Positions 41,068-50,416 of a stretch of 64,000 bases of DNA are shown in pieces (position 1 is the first letter of the stretch; each line of letters begins with the position of its first letter). The notes under the pieces are model-generated. The model made no database searches, had not been told where the DNA came from, and was given only the letters and a program-made list of their open reading frames with translations. Where the stretch lies: positions 1-64,000 of the forward strand of contig DATKRZ010000103.1 of the NCBI GenBank assembly GCA_035531955.1. Direction: 5' to 3'. Source of the DNA: Bog-756 sp035531955. GTDB lineage: Bacteria > Actinomycetota > Acidimicrobiia > Acidimicrobiales > RAAP-2. The translations under genes were made by a program, and so were the position numbers.

Positions 41068-42511
41068 AGCCGATGGCCCCGACGACCACCTCCGCCTCGG
41101 CGGTCAGGGCGGGATGAGACTCGCTGAGAACGACCGAGGGCCGGCTGCGAGTCGGGATCATGAGGGCGGCGATCGCCGCCACCACCAGTGCCCCGCCGCA
41201 CACGACGAAAGCCAGCACATAGCCGCCCTCCTTCGGGTAGCCCCGCACCAGCCTCCCGCTCACAATCAGGCTGGTGGCGACCCCGCTGCCGAGCGCGGCG
41301 CCGATATTGCGGATGTTCGTGTTCATACCGGTCGCGACCCCGGTCTGGCTGGGCGGCACGGCCTCGACGATCAGGTTCGACATCGAGGCATAGCCAAGCG
41401 CCACACCGATTCCCAGCAGACCGGCGGCCACATAGATGTCCCAGGACTCCCCGTGGGCCAGAGCCAGGAATCCGTAGCTCGCGGCGGCGAAGAGCGCCCC
41501 GAGGATCAAGATTGGCTTGGAGCCGATGGCGACGGTCAGGCGACCGGTCAGCGGGGCGATGACCAGCATGGCCACGGCGAAGGGAAGGAGGTAGAGGCCC
41601 GACTGGGTCACTGAGGCGTCGAACCCGTAACCCACCCGCGCCGGAGTCTGGGCGAACTGGGGCACGGTGATGAACATGGCAAACATTCCGAACCCGAACA
41701 GCAGAGCGGCCAGGTTCGTGCTCCACACGGCGGGGATCCTCATCATCTTCATGTCGACCATCGGCGTGTCCGAACGCGTCTCCGAACGGATCCAGCACGG
41801 GATCAACACGACGGTGGCGCTGAAGAGCCCGACCACCGAGGCGCTCCCCCATCCCCACAGCGGCCCGTATGACAGGGCCAGCAGCCCGGTCACCAGCCAG
41901 GCCGACATGATCGATGCACCGAGCCAATTGACCCGACCAGGCGACCGGATCGGTGACTCCGGCACGAACAGGAACGTCGTCACCGTCGCCCCGACCGACA
42001 GGACGAGGGGGATCCAGAACAGCCAGTGGTACGACAGGTGCTCGATGATCGGTCCGGCGAGGACGATCCCGGTGCCCACGCCCACACCCAGGATGGCCGA
42101 GAGCACTCCGATAGCCCCGGCCACCTTCTCGGGGGGGAACTCGTCACGGATGATCCCGAAGGCCAGCGGGAAGACCGCCCCCCCTGCGCCCTGGACGATC
42201 CGGCCGGCCAACATGACCGGGAACGTGGTGGCCAGGGCGCTGATCAGGGTGCCCACCGACAGCGCTACGAGGACGACGACGATCATCTTCTCCTTGCCGA
42301 CCATGTCGCCGATCCGCCCGAGGATCGGCGTGGCGATCGCCGCACTGAGCAGGTAGCCCGTCAGGAGCCAGGTGGCTCCGGAGGTGGTCGTGTGCAGCGT
42401 GCGCTCGAGGAGCGGGATCGCCGGAACGATGAGCGACTGCAGGAGGCTGAAGGCCAGGGCCGCCGTCGCCAGCACGGCGAACGTGGTCACGTGGTGGATG
42501 CGCTTCTCCAC
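41051..42511 (-). CDS. MFS transporter, DHA2 (EmrB/QacA) type
   Basis: 486-residue integral membrane drug/metabolite:proton antiporter. About 14 hydrophobic segments are apparent. Motif A appears as LGRIGDMVGKEKM between helices 2 and 3, and the antiporter motif C region as AILGVGVGTGIVLAGPII. It starts with GTG after a GGGGAG ribosome-binding site. A TetR gene overlaps its 3' end, the usual arrangement of a regulated efflux pump. In this region it may export a toxic substrate or intermediate of the catabolic pathways; the substrate is unknown. Confidence 0.93.
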   Translation of the reverse strand: MEKRIHHVTTFAVLATAALAFSLLQSLIVPAIPLLERTLHTTTSGATWLLTGYLLSAAIATPILGRIGDMVGKEKMIVVVLVALSVGTLISALATTFPVMLAGRIVQGAGGAVFPLAFGIIRDEFPPEKVAGAIGVLSAILGVGVGTGIVLAGPIIEHLSYHWLFWIPLVLSVGATVTTFLFVPESPIRSPGRVNWLGASIMSAWLVTGLLALSYGPLWGWGSASVVGLFSATVVLIPCWIRSETRSDTPMVDMKMMRIPAVWSTNLAALLFGFGMFAMFITVPQFAQTPARVGYGFDASVTQSGLYLLPFAVAMLVIAPLTGRLTVAIGSKPILILGALFAAASYGFLALAHGESWDIYVAAGLLGIGVALGYASMSNLIVEAVPPSQTGVATGMNTNIRNIGAALGSGVATSLIVSGRLVRGYPKEGGYVLAFVVCGGALVVAAIAALMIPTRSRPSVVLSESHPALTAEAEVVVGAIGYVAEN

Positions 42512-42648
42512 GGGCTCTCCCCTGGGCTCCAGATGAGCGGAATGAAGGATTCCGATTGCTCGAAGCTAGCAGAACCGGAACTGAGGGTTCCACTTGTGCA
42601 ACGGCGGTGGAGGGCTCGGTGATGACGGTCGGAGCGATCGCCCCGAGT

Positions 42649-43932
42649 TCAGTTGTGGCGGATCTCGTCGAAGGGCTTGTCGCGGTCGGCCGCGTACTCC
42701 CTCGGCATGCCCAACACTCGCTCGCTGATGATGTTCCGCTGCATCTCGGTGCTCCCGCCCCCGAGGCTGGTCCCTTGACGCTGTAGGTAGTGCTCACCCA
42801 GGGGCAGGGCTTCATCGCCCATCCAGGCCCCGATGCCGGCGCCGGCGATCTCGAGACCGATGTCGAAGCGGCGCTCGCTGCTGGTGGCGGCGAACAGCCG
42901 GGCCAGTGCGCCCGCAGGGGGCGGGAACGCGCCGGTGCGGATGCCGGTGGTCACCCGCTCGACGAGCTGACCTTGGATCCGTTCGTTGATCCGGTCCTCG
43001 GCCACCAGCTGGCGGATCCGGGGGTCGCCTTCCTGGCCGGTCGACCGGGCCAAGGCCGCCAGCTCAGATCGCTGGCCGCCTTGGCCTGCGGCGGCGACCA
43101 CCGCCCCACTGGCAAAGGGAGAGCCACCACCAACCGCATCGCGCTCGTGGAAGAGCAACCGCGAGGCAACCGTCCACCCGTCGTTGATGTCCCCCACGAC
43201 ATCGGCCACCGGAATGGGCACGTCATCGAAGAACTCCTGGCAGAACTCGGCCGTCCGGTTGGACATCTTGATCTGTCGGACCTCGACCCCGGGCTGATGG
43301 ATCTTGAGGATGAACATGGTCAGCCCCCGGTGCTTGGGCACACTCCAGTCGGTGCGAGCCAGGCACAAGGAGTAGTCGGAGCGGAACGCCCCCGAGCTCC
43401 AGATCTTCGACCCGTTGAGGACGAAGACGTCGCCGTCCCTGGTCGCCCTGGTCACCAGGCCGGCCAGATCGGAGCCGCCGCTCGGCTCGGACAGGAACTG
43501 GACCCACAGCTCGTCGCCCCGGAGGATGGCGGGGATGTGGCGCAGCTTCTGCTCCTCGGTGCCGAAGTCGAGGAGGGTCGGCGCCAGGATGGTCAGCGTC
43601 GGCACGTTGAACACGGTGGGCATCCGGTACGGTAACGACTCCCGGGTGAAGGCCTGCTGGTGGGCTCGGGAGAGGCCGAGGCCGCCGTAGGCGGCGGGAA
43701 AGCAGATCCCGGCGAACCCGCCGTCGAAGAGGGTCCGCTGCAACTGGCGGGCCAGCGCCCCCGACTCGTCCTGGCGGGACAGCTGCTGGTTGGTGTACCC
43801 CTCGGGGAGGAGCGGCATCGATTCGGCCAGCCACACCCGGGCCCGCTCACGGAAGGAGTCGACGGGCTCCTGCGAGCCGGTCTCTCCCTCGGCGACCTCG
43901 GTACCGTCGTTGTCGCCCCGGTTGAAGCTCAT
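42649..43932 (-). CDS. Acyl-CoA dehydrogenase, subunit of a two-gene FadE pair
   Basis: 427-residue acyl-CoA dehydrogenase. Signatures are GFAGICFPAAYGGLG, FLSEPSGGSDLAGLVTRA (flavin loop), GSKIWSSGAFRSDY and the C-terminal GGGSTEMQRNIISERVLGMP. Its ATG overlaps the stop of the adjacent acyl-CoA dehydrogenase (ATGA). In mycobacterial steroid catabolism such adjacent genes encode alpha2beta2 heterotetramers with two, not four, FADs; the intact flavin loop suggests this is the catalytic, FAD-contacting subunit. It probably dehydrogenates a bulky or ring-bearing acyl-CoA. Confidence 0.92.
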   Translation of the reverse strand: MSFNRGDNDGTEVAEGETGSQEPVDSFRERARVWLAESMPLLPEGYTNQQLSRQDESGALARQLQRTLFDGGFAGICFPAAYGGLGLSRAHQQAFTRESLPYRMPTVFNVPTLTILAPTLLDFGTEEQKLRHIPAILRGDELWVQFLSEPSGGSDLAGLVTRATRDGDVFVLNGSKIWSSGAFRSDYSLCLARTDWSVPKHRGLTMFILKIHQPGVEVRQIKMSNRTAEFCQEFFDDVPIPVADVVGDINDGWTVASRLLFHERDAVGGGSPFASGAVVAAAGQGGQRSELAALARSTGQEGDPRIRQLVAEDRINERIQGQLVERVTTGIRTGAFPPPAGALARLFAATSSERRFDIGLEIAGAGIGAWMGDEALPLGEHYLQRQGTSLGGGSTEMQRNIISERVLGMPREYAADRDKPFDEIRHN

Positions 43933-45071
43933 CCCTCCCCCTTCTCCATCCCCATGGCCACGGCCACCCGCTCCCGGTGGTCGGCCGGAGTCCCCCACTG
44001 GGTACGGTCCACCACCATCCGGCGGAGGTAGAGGTGGAGGTCGTGGTCCCAGGTCACGCCGATGCCGCCATGGATCTGCACACAGTCCTGGATGAGGGCT
44101 GGGCCCCGCTCGCCGATGTAGGCCTTCGCCACGCTGACCAACTCGGGCGCGTGCTTCGACTCCGAGTCCACCGCCCGGGCTGCGGCGTTGGCGGTGGCGT
44201 GGGCCGCCTCGAGCCACAGCTTCATGTCGGCGAAGCGGTGCTTCAGCGCCTGGTACGAGTTCAGGGGCCGCCCGAAGGAGTACCTGTCGGCTGCATACTC
44301 CACGGTGAACTCGAACACCCGGTCCAACACTCCTGCCATCTCGGCGCACTGGAGCACCGCTGCCGTCTGCAGCTGGTGCTCGATGTCGCCGACGGCGCTC
44401 CCAGGCGTCCCGAGCGCCGCATCGTCGGCCAGCCGCACCTCGTCGAATCGGACCTCGGCGAAGCGCCTCACCAGATCGAGGCTGTGTGCCGGCTCGACCG
44501 TCAGCCCCGGCGCATCCGACGGCACCACGAACTGGGCGACCCCATGGGGGGTCCCGGCTGTCACCAGATAGAGGTCGGTGCGGGCCGCCGCCTCCACGGG
44601 GCCGACGGCGCCGTCGAGGACCGCGCCGTCCTCCCGGACGTCAGCCCGAACCTGCCCACCGGGCGCGATCCCGGCCGCCGGCGCACCCAGGCACCAGGCG
44701 GCCACCGAGTCGCCGCTCATCAGGCCGGGGAGGAATTCCATTCGCTGGGCGGGCGTACCCGATCGGACCAATGCCTCTGCCACCACGTTGGTCTGCGCCA
44801 ACGGACCCGGCGAGACCAACCGGCCCATCTCCTCGGCCACCAGGACCAGGTCGAGCAGCCCGTGACCCGAGACGCTGCCTCCTCCGTCGTCCTCGGGGAC
44901 CAGCAGCGATGTCCAGCCCAACTCGGCGCCTCTCCTCCACCAGGCCGCGTCGAAACCTTCCGGCTCGACATCCGCCAGCCGGCGGACGGCCTCCAGGGGC
45001 ACGGTGCTCTCCAGGAACTTCCGGGTCGTCTCCTGAAGCAGCTGCTGTTCGTCGGTGATGCGCAGGTCCAC
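43929..45071 (-). CDS. Acyl-CoA dehydrogenase, second subunit of the pair
   Basis: 380-residue acyl-CoA dehydrogenase-like protein. It starts at GTG (VDLRITDEQQLLQETTRKFL) 7 nt after the upstream P450 stop. The middle domain is degenerate (no SEPxxGSD loop), while the C-terminal helical domain is conserved: YSFGRPLNSYQALKHRFADM and QIHGGIGVTWDHDLHLYLRR. This split of conserved elements matches the partner subunit of heterotetrameric FadE enzymes. Its stop is coupled (ATGA) to the partner, consistent with equal production. Confidence 0.9.
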   Translation of the reverse strand: MDLRITDEQQLLQETTRKFLESTVPLEAVRRLADVEPEGFDAAWWRRGAELGWTSLLVPEDDGGGSVSGHGLLDLVLVAEEMGRLVSPGPLAQTNVVAEALVRSGTPAQRMEFLPGLMSGDSVAAWCLGAPAAGIAPGGQVRADVREDGAVLDGAVGPVEAAARTDLYLVTAGTPHGVAQFVVPSDAPGLTVEPAHSLDLVRRFAEVRFDEVRLADDAALGTPGSAVGDIEHQLQTAAVLQCAEMAGVLDRVFEFTVEYAADRYSFGRPLNSYQALKHRFADMKLWLEAAHATANAAARAVDSESKHAPELVSVAKAYIGERGPALIQDCVQIHGGIGVTWDHDLHLYLRRMVVDRTQWGTPADHRERVAVAMGMEKGEG

Positions 45072-45078
45072 CCGGGCC

Positions 45079-46281
45079 CTACCCGCTCGAGCCGTCTGCG
45101 TTGAAGACCAGCGGCAGCTTCTCGATCTGGCGCAGACCCGCCTGGTAGACCAGTTCGGCCCCGGGGGCGAGCGAGTAGTCGGGAATCCGTTGGTGCCACT
45201 CGCGCAGCGCGATGCGAAGCTCCAAGCGGGCCAGGTGGGACCCGAGGCAGCGGTGGATCCCGCCACCGAAGGCGAGGTGCTTGTTCGGGTTGCGCTCGAG
45301 ATCCACGGTGAAGGCGTCGGGCAACGCCTCCTCGTCGATGTTGGCGGCGCCGATCATGATCCCGACGGTGGAGCCCTTCGAGATCGGGCAACCGTCGAGC
45401 TCGAGGTCGGAGGTCGTCGTTCGGGACACGGTGGTGACCGGTGACTCCCATCGCAGGAGCTCTTCCACCGTCGAGGGGATGAGCGACGGGTCGTCCACGA
45501 TCCGGCGCCGTTGGTCGGGATGCTGGGCCAGGTAGGCGAAGAAGCACTCGAGGCTGTCGGTCACCGTGTCGAGGCCGGCGAGGATGAACAAAAAGCAGAT
45601 CCCCACGATCTCGTCGACCGTGAGCCGTTGGCCCTCGACTTCGGCGCCGAGGAAGAGGCTCAAAAGGTCGTCCTGTTCCCCGGGGCTCGTCTGGCGTCCG
45701 CGCACGATCTCGGCGAAGTACTCCTCGATCTGGCGGGCCGCCGCCTTCTGGCTGGCCTGGATCTCGACGAGGTCCGAGCCGGATGGCCGGAGGATCCCGT
45801 CCTTCATGGTCAAGAACAGGTCGAGCTGGGACAGCGGGAGGCCCACCAGTCGCAGGAACACCGATGACGGCAGGGGTACCGCCAGCTCGTCGGCGAACTC
45901 ACACTCGCCCCGGCCGATGAACCCGTCGATACGCTCATTGACCAGCCGGGCGATGTCCGGCTCGAGCAGGTTCATCTGGCGGGGAGCGAATATCGGATCG
46001 AGGAGCCGGCGATACTTCCGGTGGTCCGGAGGGTCCACCTGCAGGGGGATCAGCGGCACCGACTGGCCCAGCTCGACCGCCTCCATTGCCGAGGAGAATT
46101 CCTCTGGATGCTGGAGGGCGTATTCCACCGCCGACCGGCGGACGACCTGGGGTCCGAACGTGCCCGCGACCACCGTTCCGGCGGCTTGCGCCCGGCGGTA
46201 GAAGGGCTGCGGATTGGCGCTCACGTCCGGGTCCATGAACCCTTCCGGCTCGAAGGCCCCAGACTCCTCAGCCTGCGACAT
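45079..46281 (-). CDS. Cytochrome P450
   Basis: 400-residue P450. I-helix FILAGLDTVTDS, K-helix EELLRWESP and heme loop AFGGGIHRCLGSHLAR with Cys at about residue 345. The ATG at 46281 has a GGGAGG ribosome-binding site with 6-nt spacing. It is the first gene of a unit with the acyl-CoA dehydrogenase pair, so it probably hydroxylates a substrate, or oxidises a terminal methyl of one, whose side chain is then beta-oxidised. No ferredoxin is adjacent. Confidence 0.93.
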   Translation of the reverse strand: MSQAEESGAFEPEGFMDPDVSANPQPFYRRAQAAGTVVAGTFGPQVVRRSAVEYALQHPEEFSSAMEAVELGQSVPLIPLQVDPPDHRKYRRLLDPIFAPRQMNLLEPDIARLVNERIDGFIGRGECEFADELAVPLPSSVFLRLVGLPLSQLDLFLTMKDGILRPSGSDLVEIQASQKAAARQIEEYFAEIVRGRQTSPGEQDDLLSLFLGAEVEGQRLTVDEIVGICFLFILAGLDTVTDSLECFFAYLAQHPDQRRRIVDDPSLIPSTVEELLRWESPVTTVSRTTTSDLELDGCPISKGSTVGIMIGAANIDEEALPDAFTVDLERNPNKHLAFGGGIHRCLGSHLARLELRIALREWHQRIPDYSLAPGAELVYQAGLRQIEKLPLVFNADGSSG

Positions 46282-46391
46282 GGCTTACCTCCCTGGCCGC
46301 GTCCCGGCGGGTCGGAGCCGAGGGGCCCCGAGGTGAGAATCGGCTTTTCGCTCACAGTACCCCAAGGCGCATCCGCCTTCAGGTTTCCGAC

Positions 46392-46418
46392 GGTCCGGCC
46401 CTCCGGATGGCCCGGACC
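46392..46418 (-). terminator. Candidate hairpin after the enoyl-CoA hydratase gene
   Basis: GGTCCGG and CCGGACC separated by 13 nt, between the hydratase stop and the P450 start on the same strand. The stem is 7 bp, the loop is long and there is no U-tract. Confidence 0.3.
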
Positions 46419-46447
46419 CAGGCCCGGCAACGGCAGCGCCGACCCTT

Positions 46448-46475
46448 CCTACCCCTCGGCGCCTACCCCTCGGCG
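46448..46475. repeat. 14-bp perfect tandem duplication at the hydratase 3' end
   Basis: CCTACCCCTCGGCG occurs twice in direct succession (46448-46461 and 46462-46475). The second copy holds the stop and last codons of the hydratase; the first copy repeats them outside the gene. Confidence 0.75.
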
Positions 46476-47509
46476 ATCTCATCGATGAGCCCCCAGTCAC
46501 GTCCGGTGTCCGCGCCGATGAATCGACCGGTGAGGGCCAACCATCCGGTCCGGTGCCGCCCGATCCGTCTCGGGAGCGTCGCCGTGCCGCCGGCCCCGGG
46601 GATCAGCCCCATGGCCACCTCGGGGAGGCGGAGGCGGGTGTCCGAGCGGGCCACGACGCCGGCAGCCAGGGCGGGGAGCTCGACGCCCGCGCCGACACAC
46701 GCCCCGTGGAGGTGGGCCACGGTCCGGTCCCTGACGACGGCCAGCAACCGGGCCGCGCTGCGCGAGGTTCGGATCAGGTGGGCGGTGGCGGGGTCGGGGA
46801 GCGTGCCGAAATCGCTGAGGTCGCCCCCGCTGCTGAAGTCCGGTCCGCTCCCGTGCAGGTGTACCTCCCGGACGGACGGGTCGGCGCACGCCACCGTCAG
46901 CGCCTCGCACAGCTCGTCGCGCATGGCTCCGTTGTAGGCGTTGCGGACCCGGGGTCGATCGAAGGTGATCGACAGCCGGTCGCCGATCCGTTCGACCAAA
47001 AGGGAGGGGACCCCGGTCGGCGTCGTGGGCGTCGTCGGCGTGGCGGCCAGCCAGCGGGCGAACTCCGGTCCGCCCTGCAGCGTCGAATAGGCCAGGGACT
47101 CGAGGACCAGGTCGTGGTCGAGCGATTCGGAGCGGCCCGACCGGAGGACCTGAACCAAGGCGACCGACGCCATCGGTGAGCGCTGCACCGCGACTGCCAT
47201 GGCGTCCAACTCGGCGTCGAGATCGGCCACCGAGACCCAGGGGCGTGCCGACCGGTCCGCCTCGGTGATGGCGACGTCCACCCCGGACAGCCCCTCGCAC
47301 GAGGCTCCGGTGCGGCTGATCCCGACGACCACCGACCCGAAGGCCGGGGGGATGTCGAGCCGGCCGGCCCGCGTGGGGCGGTCGAGGTCCACGACCAGCA
47401 TCGGATCCCCCTCCAGCGTGCCGAGGATCTCCGCCGATCCCCCGCGCACCCGCTCGAACAGGTCGGCAAGGGCCGCTTCGTCGAGCAGGTCTGAACCGGA
47501 GGCCGGCAT
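46463..47509 (-). CDS. Enoyl-CoA hydratase/isomerase with a long N-terminal domain
   Basis: 348-residue protein. The C-terminal half (from about residue 168) is a crotonase domain with oxyanion signature GPDFSSGGDLSDFG and HGACVGAGVELPALAAG. Both hydratase glutamates appear present (VGAGVEL and LPEVAMGLIPGAGGT), unlike the two crotonases at 25.6 and 34.8 kb. The first 165 residues look like a degenerate crotonase N-half (LVVDLDRPTRAG ... FGSVVVGIS), ending in a PTTPTTPT linker. ATG 47509 is 6 nt after TACGCT, so probably leaderless. Confidence 0.83.
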   Translation of the reverse strand: MPASGSDLLDEAALADLFERVRGGSAEILGTLEGDPMLVVDLDRPTRAGRLDIPPAFGSVVVGISRTGASCEGLSGVDVAITEADRSARPWVSVADLDAELDAMAVAVQRSPMASVALVQVLRSGRSESLDHDLVLESLAYSTLQGGPEFARWLAATPTTPTTPTGVPSLLVERIGDRLSITFDRPRVRNAYNGAMRDELCEALTVACADPSVREVHLHGSGPDFSSGGDLSDFGTLPDPATAHLIRTSRSAARLLAVVRDRTVAHLHGACVGAGVELPALAAGVVARSDTRLRLPEVAMGLIPGAGGTATLPRRIGRHRTGWLALTGRFIGADTGRDWGLIDEIAEG

Positions 47510-47515
47510 GACACG

Positions 47516-47521
47516 AGCGTA
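47516..47521 (-). promoter_or_regulatory. -10 box of the enoyl-CoA hydratase gene
   Basis: TACGCT on the minus strand, 6 nt before the ATG. On the plus strand, CATAAT at 47574-47579 is a possible -10 for the divergent kinase gene. Confidence 0.5.
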
Positions 47522-47606
47522 ACGTGCACCGGCGATGCCGCCCCTCGACCTGATCATGGCAACGGCGATCATGCATAATGGCCGTCCATGACACCGGTCC
47601 CACACC

Positions 47607-49091
47607 ATGGGAGCTGACGGCCGGCCCCTGCCCGTCACCGTGGGCATCGACATCGGGACCACCGCGGTAAAGGCCCTGGCCGTCACCGAGGACGGGGTGG
47701 TGGTGGCCCGCTCCCGGGTGCCCCACCGGATCATCCACACATCGGCTGACCACATGGAGCACGACGCCCGGGCCGCCTGGCGCAGGGGTCCCCGTCGCGC
47801 TCTGGCCGCGGTCCGAGCGGCGGTCACCGGTTCGGACGGCGGGGAGCGGCGGCCGGCGGATTCTGTGCGCGTTGCCGGAATCTGCGTTGCCGGCATGGTC
47901 CCGTCCCTCACCGCGGTGGATCGTCGGGGGATACCTCGGACCTCCGGGCTCCTGTACGGCGACGTCCGCGGTCGGACCGGGGGCACGCCTCCGGAGGACC
48001 ACCGGGCGGGGCCGATGCCGGATGCCGAGGGATTCCTCCAATGGACGTCCCGGCAGATGCCGGATGCCTACGGCTACTGGCCGGCCCAGGCGGTGGCGAC
48101 CCATGCCCTGAGTGGCCACGCGGCCATCGACACCGCGGTGGCGTCGACCCTCGGCGACCTGCAGGTGTCGGGACGGTGGAACGACGAGTTGATGGCCCGG
48201 CTCGGCGTTGAGCTGCGCCAGCTTCCGAGGGTGGTGCCGACCGGCCAGGCCGCGGGCACCTTGCGGCCGGACCGGCGCGTCCCCCCCGGCCGCGTCACCC
48301 CCCGCGTCGAGGGAGCCTGGGACGACCGGGGAGCCGTCGTTGCCGGCGGCTCCATCGATGCCTTCTGCGATCAGATCGTCGCCGGGGCGGACCAGGTGGG
48401 CGACGTACTGGTCATCTTCGGTGCCACCCTGATCGTCTGGGTGGTCACCGACACCTGGATCGAAGCCCCCGGCCTGTGGACAGTGCCGCACACCGAGCCC
48501 GGCCGGGTACTCATCGGGGGGCCCTCCAACGCCGGAGCGCTTTTCGTGGATTGGGCCCGGTCCCTGCTTCGGGGGGCGCACGCCCCCGACACTTCGGCAG
48601 ACGGCCCGGCGGACTGCCGTTCAGGGGATCCGCGTCGTGTGCCGCTGTGGCTCCCCTACCTCCGAGGCGAACGCGTGCCGTTCCACGACACGACGCTGCG
48701 GGCCGGCCTGTTCGACCTCGACATCACCGACGGCCCATCGGGTGTCTCCCGCGCCGCCTACGAGGCCAGCGGATTCGTGGTGCGGAGCATGATCGAACGT
48801 TCGGGAGTCACGGCGCGGAGAATCGTGGCCAGTGGCGGCGGCACACGGGTGGGGGCATGGATGGCCGCCGTGGCCGACACCACCGGCCTCCCGGTCGAGA
48901 CGGTGGCCGTCCCCGAGGGCGCCGCCCTCGGTGCCGCCTTCCTCGCCCGCATGGCGGCGGGGCTCGAGCCGTCCCTCGACGGATCGGGTCGATGGGCCCG
49001 GCCTGGAACCCGGGTCGACCCCGACGACCGGTGGAGGCCGGCGGCTGACGACCGCTATCGGCGCTTCACCGACCTGGGTTCAGGGCCGTAG
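47607..49091 (+). CDS. FGGY-family carbohydrate kinase
   Basis: 494-residue sugar/polyol kinase of the xylulokinase-glycerol kinase group. The N-terminal phosphate-1 motif reads VTVGIDIGTTAVKALAVT, and the C-terminal adenosine/phosphate-2 region reads RIVASGGGTRVGAWMAAVAD, then VPEGAALGAAFLA. It phosphorylates a ketose, polyol or similar with ATP. It is divergent from the hydratase and convergent with a zinc alcohol dehydrogenase, only 7 nt between the two stops. With that dehydrogenase it could form a polyol-oxidation/phosphorylation route. The substrate is unknown. Confidence 0.9.
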   Translation: MGADGRPLPVTVGIDIGTTAVKALAVTEDGVVVARSRVPHRIIHTSADHMEHDARAAWRRGPRRALAAVRAAVTGSDGGERRPADSVRVAGICVAGMVPSLTAVDRRGIPRTSGLLYGDVRGRTGGTPPEDHRAGPMPDAEGFLQWTSRQMPDAYGYWPAQAVATHALSGHAAIDTAVASTLGDLQVSGRWNDELMARLGVELRQLPRVVPTGQAAGTLRPDRRVPPGRVTPRVEGAWDDRGAVVAGGSIDAFCDQIVAGADQVGDVLVIFGATLIVWVVTDTWIEAPGLWTVPHTEPGRVLIGGPSNAGALFVDWARSLLRGAHAPDTSADGPADCRSGDPRRVPLWLPYLRGERVPFHDTTLRAGLFDLDITDGPSGVSRAAYEASGFVVRSMIERSGVTARRIVASGGGTRVGAWMAAVADTTGLPVETVAVPEGAALGAAFLARMAAGLEPSLDGSGRWARPGTRVDPDDRWRPAADDRYRRFTDLGSGP

Positions 49092-49098
49092 TCGTAGG

Positions 49099-50343
49099 TC
49101 AGCCGGTGGTGGCCGGTTCGAAGGCCACCTTCACCGCCCCGCTCTCCTCCTGGGTGGAGAGGGCGCGGAGGGCGTCGTGCCAATGGTCGAGCGGGAAGCG
49201 GTGGGTGAGCATGCCGGTGAGGTCCACCCGCCCCTCCTGTACGAAGTCGAGATAGTGGCGTATGGCGTGTTGGCGCACCCCCTCCACCTCCTCGATGCCG
49301 AAGGCGTTGGAGCCGACGATGGACAGTTCCTTGAAGTAGATGGGCGTGTACTCCCACCGCCCGGGAGTGTGCACCCCGGTCTGCACGAGGGAACCGCGCT
49401 CGGCGAGCACCCGGACACCGACTTCGAGGGTCTCGGGTCGGGCCACCGTGTCGTAGACCACGTCGATACCTCCGGGGTGGGCCATCGGTAGCCCGGCGAA
49501 TGCGGTGTGCAGCACGCCCCCCGACCATTCGGCCAGGGACTCGATCAACTCCAACCTTGGCTCGTGGGGGAGCACCAGGCCGGCGCCGAACCTGGCGGCC
49601 AGGTCGGCCTGGGCGGGGAAGCGGGCCACCACCGCCACCTCCACTTCCGGGTACAGCGAATGCAGGATGGCGACGCTGGTCACCCCGAGCGCCCCAGCAC
49701 CGTAGACGAGGGCGCGGCCATTCGGAGGCGGCGGGCAGCGGAGGATGGCGTGAAGTGACACGGCGAACGGATCGGCCAGTACCGCCACCTCGTCGGTGAC
49801 CGAATCGGGAACCGGAATGAGCATCGAGTCGTGGGCCGCCATCAGGTCGGCCCAGCCACCGGGCGCGTCACTGGCCACTCCGACGTGGACTCCCGGACCG
49901 AGGGCACCGGTGGTGAAACTCCAGCACAGGTTCAGCTCGCCGCGTCGGCAGGCCGGGCACGGCGGATCCACCCCACGGGGACCACACGTCAACCACGGAT
50001 TGAGCAGTACCCGCTGGCCGACCTCGAGGCCCGAGGCATCCGGGCCGAGGCTCACCACCTCGGCTACCACCTCATGGCCGGGGATGTGGGGAATGGAGGA
50101 GAACGCGGCCATCGGATTGTCGATGTCGCCGGTGTCGAAGTCCCCCAGCACGAGCTTGGTCTCCGACCCGCACACCCCGGAGAGAAGCGGCCGGGTGATG
50201 ACCCAGTCTGGACGGACCATCCGGGCGTCATCGACCTCGTGCAGGCCGAAGGGGAGCGAGTCGATCCGGCGATCGAGATCGTCGCCCGGACCCTCATGGG
50301 CGTCGTCGGCGTCGCGTGGCACGCCGAACACCAGTGCTCTCAT
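49099..50343 (-). CDS. Zinc-dependent alcohol dehydrogenase (threonine/sorbitol dehydrogenase-like)
   Basis: 414-residue medium-chain dehydrogenase. Catalytic zinc ligands are in SGVCGSETK and IPGHEVV. The structural zinc lobe is a cysteine cluster around CGPRGVDPPCPACRRGELNLC. The NAD-binding motif is VYGAGALGVTS. It oxidises a secondary alcohol or polyol. A 29-residue insertion near the N-terminus makes it longer than typical (about 350). It lies 73 nt downstream of the GMC oxidoreductase on the same strand and converges with the FGGY kinase. Confidence 0.9.
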   Translation of the reverse strand: MRALVFGVPRDADDAHEGPGDDLDRRIDSLPFGLHEVDDARMVRPDWVITRPLLSGVCGSETKLVLGDFDTGDIDNPMAAFSSIPHIPGHEVVAEVVSLGPDASGLEVGQRVLLNPWLTCGPRGVDPPCPACRRGELNLCWSFTTGALGPGVHVGVASDAPGGWADLMAAHDSMLIPVPDSVTDEVAVLADPFAVSLHAILRCPPPPNGRALVYGAGALGVTSVAILHSLYPEVEVAVVARFPAQADLAARFGAGLVLPHEPRLELIESLAEWSGGVLHTAFAGLPMAHPGGIDVVYDTVARPETLEVGVRVLAERGSLVQTGVHTPGRWEYTPIYFKELSIVGSNAFGIEEVEGVRQHAIRHYLDFVQEGRVDLTGMLTHRFPLDHWHDALRALSTQEESGAVKVAFEPATTG

Positions 50344-50416
50344 CGACGGCAGTTTCTCATCGGCGACACAGCTTCATCGGTGACACGGTAGCCACCTCCG
50401 AGCCCGGTCGGCACGG

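Noticed and set aside
46497..48581. 694-codon minus-strand open frame
   Set aside because: It is antisense to the FGGY kinase and out of frame with the hydratase; composition is typical of GC-rich shadow frames.
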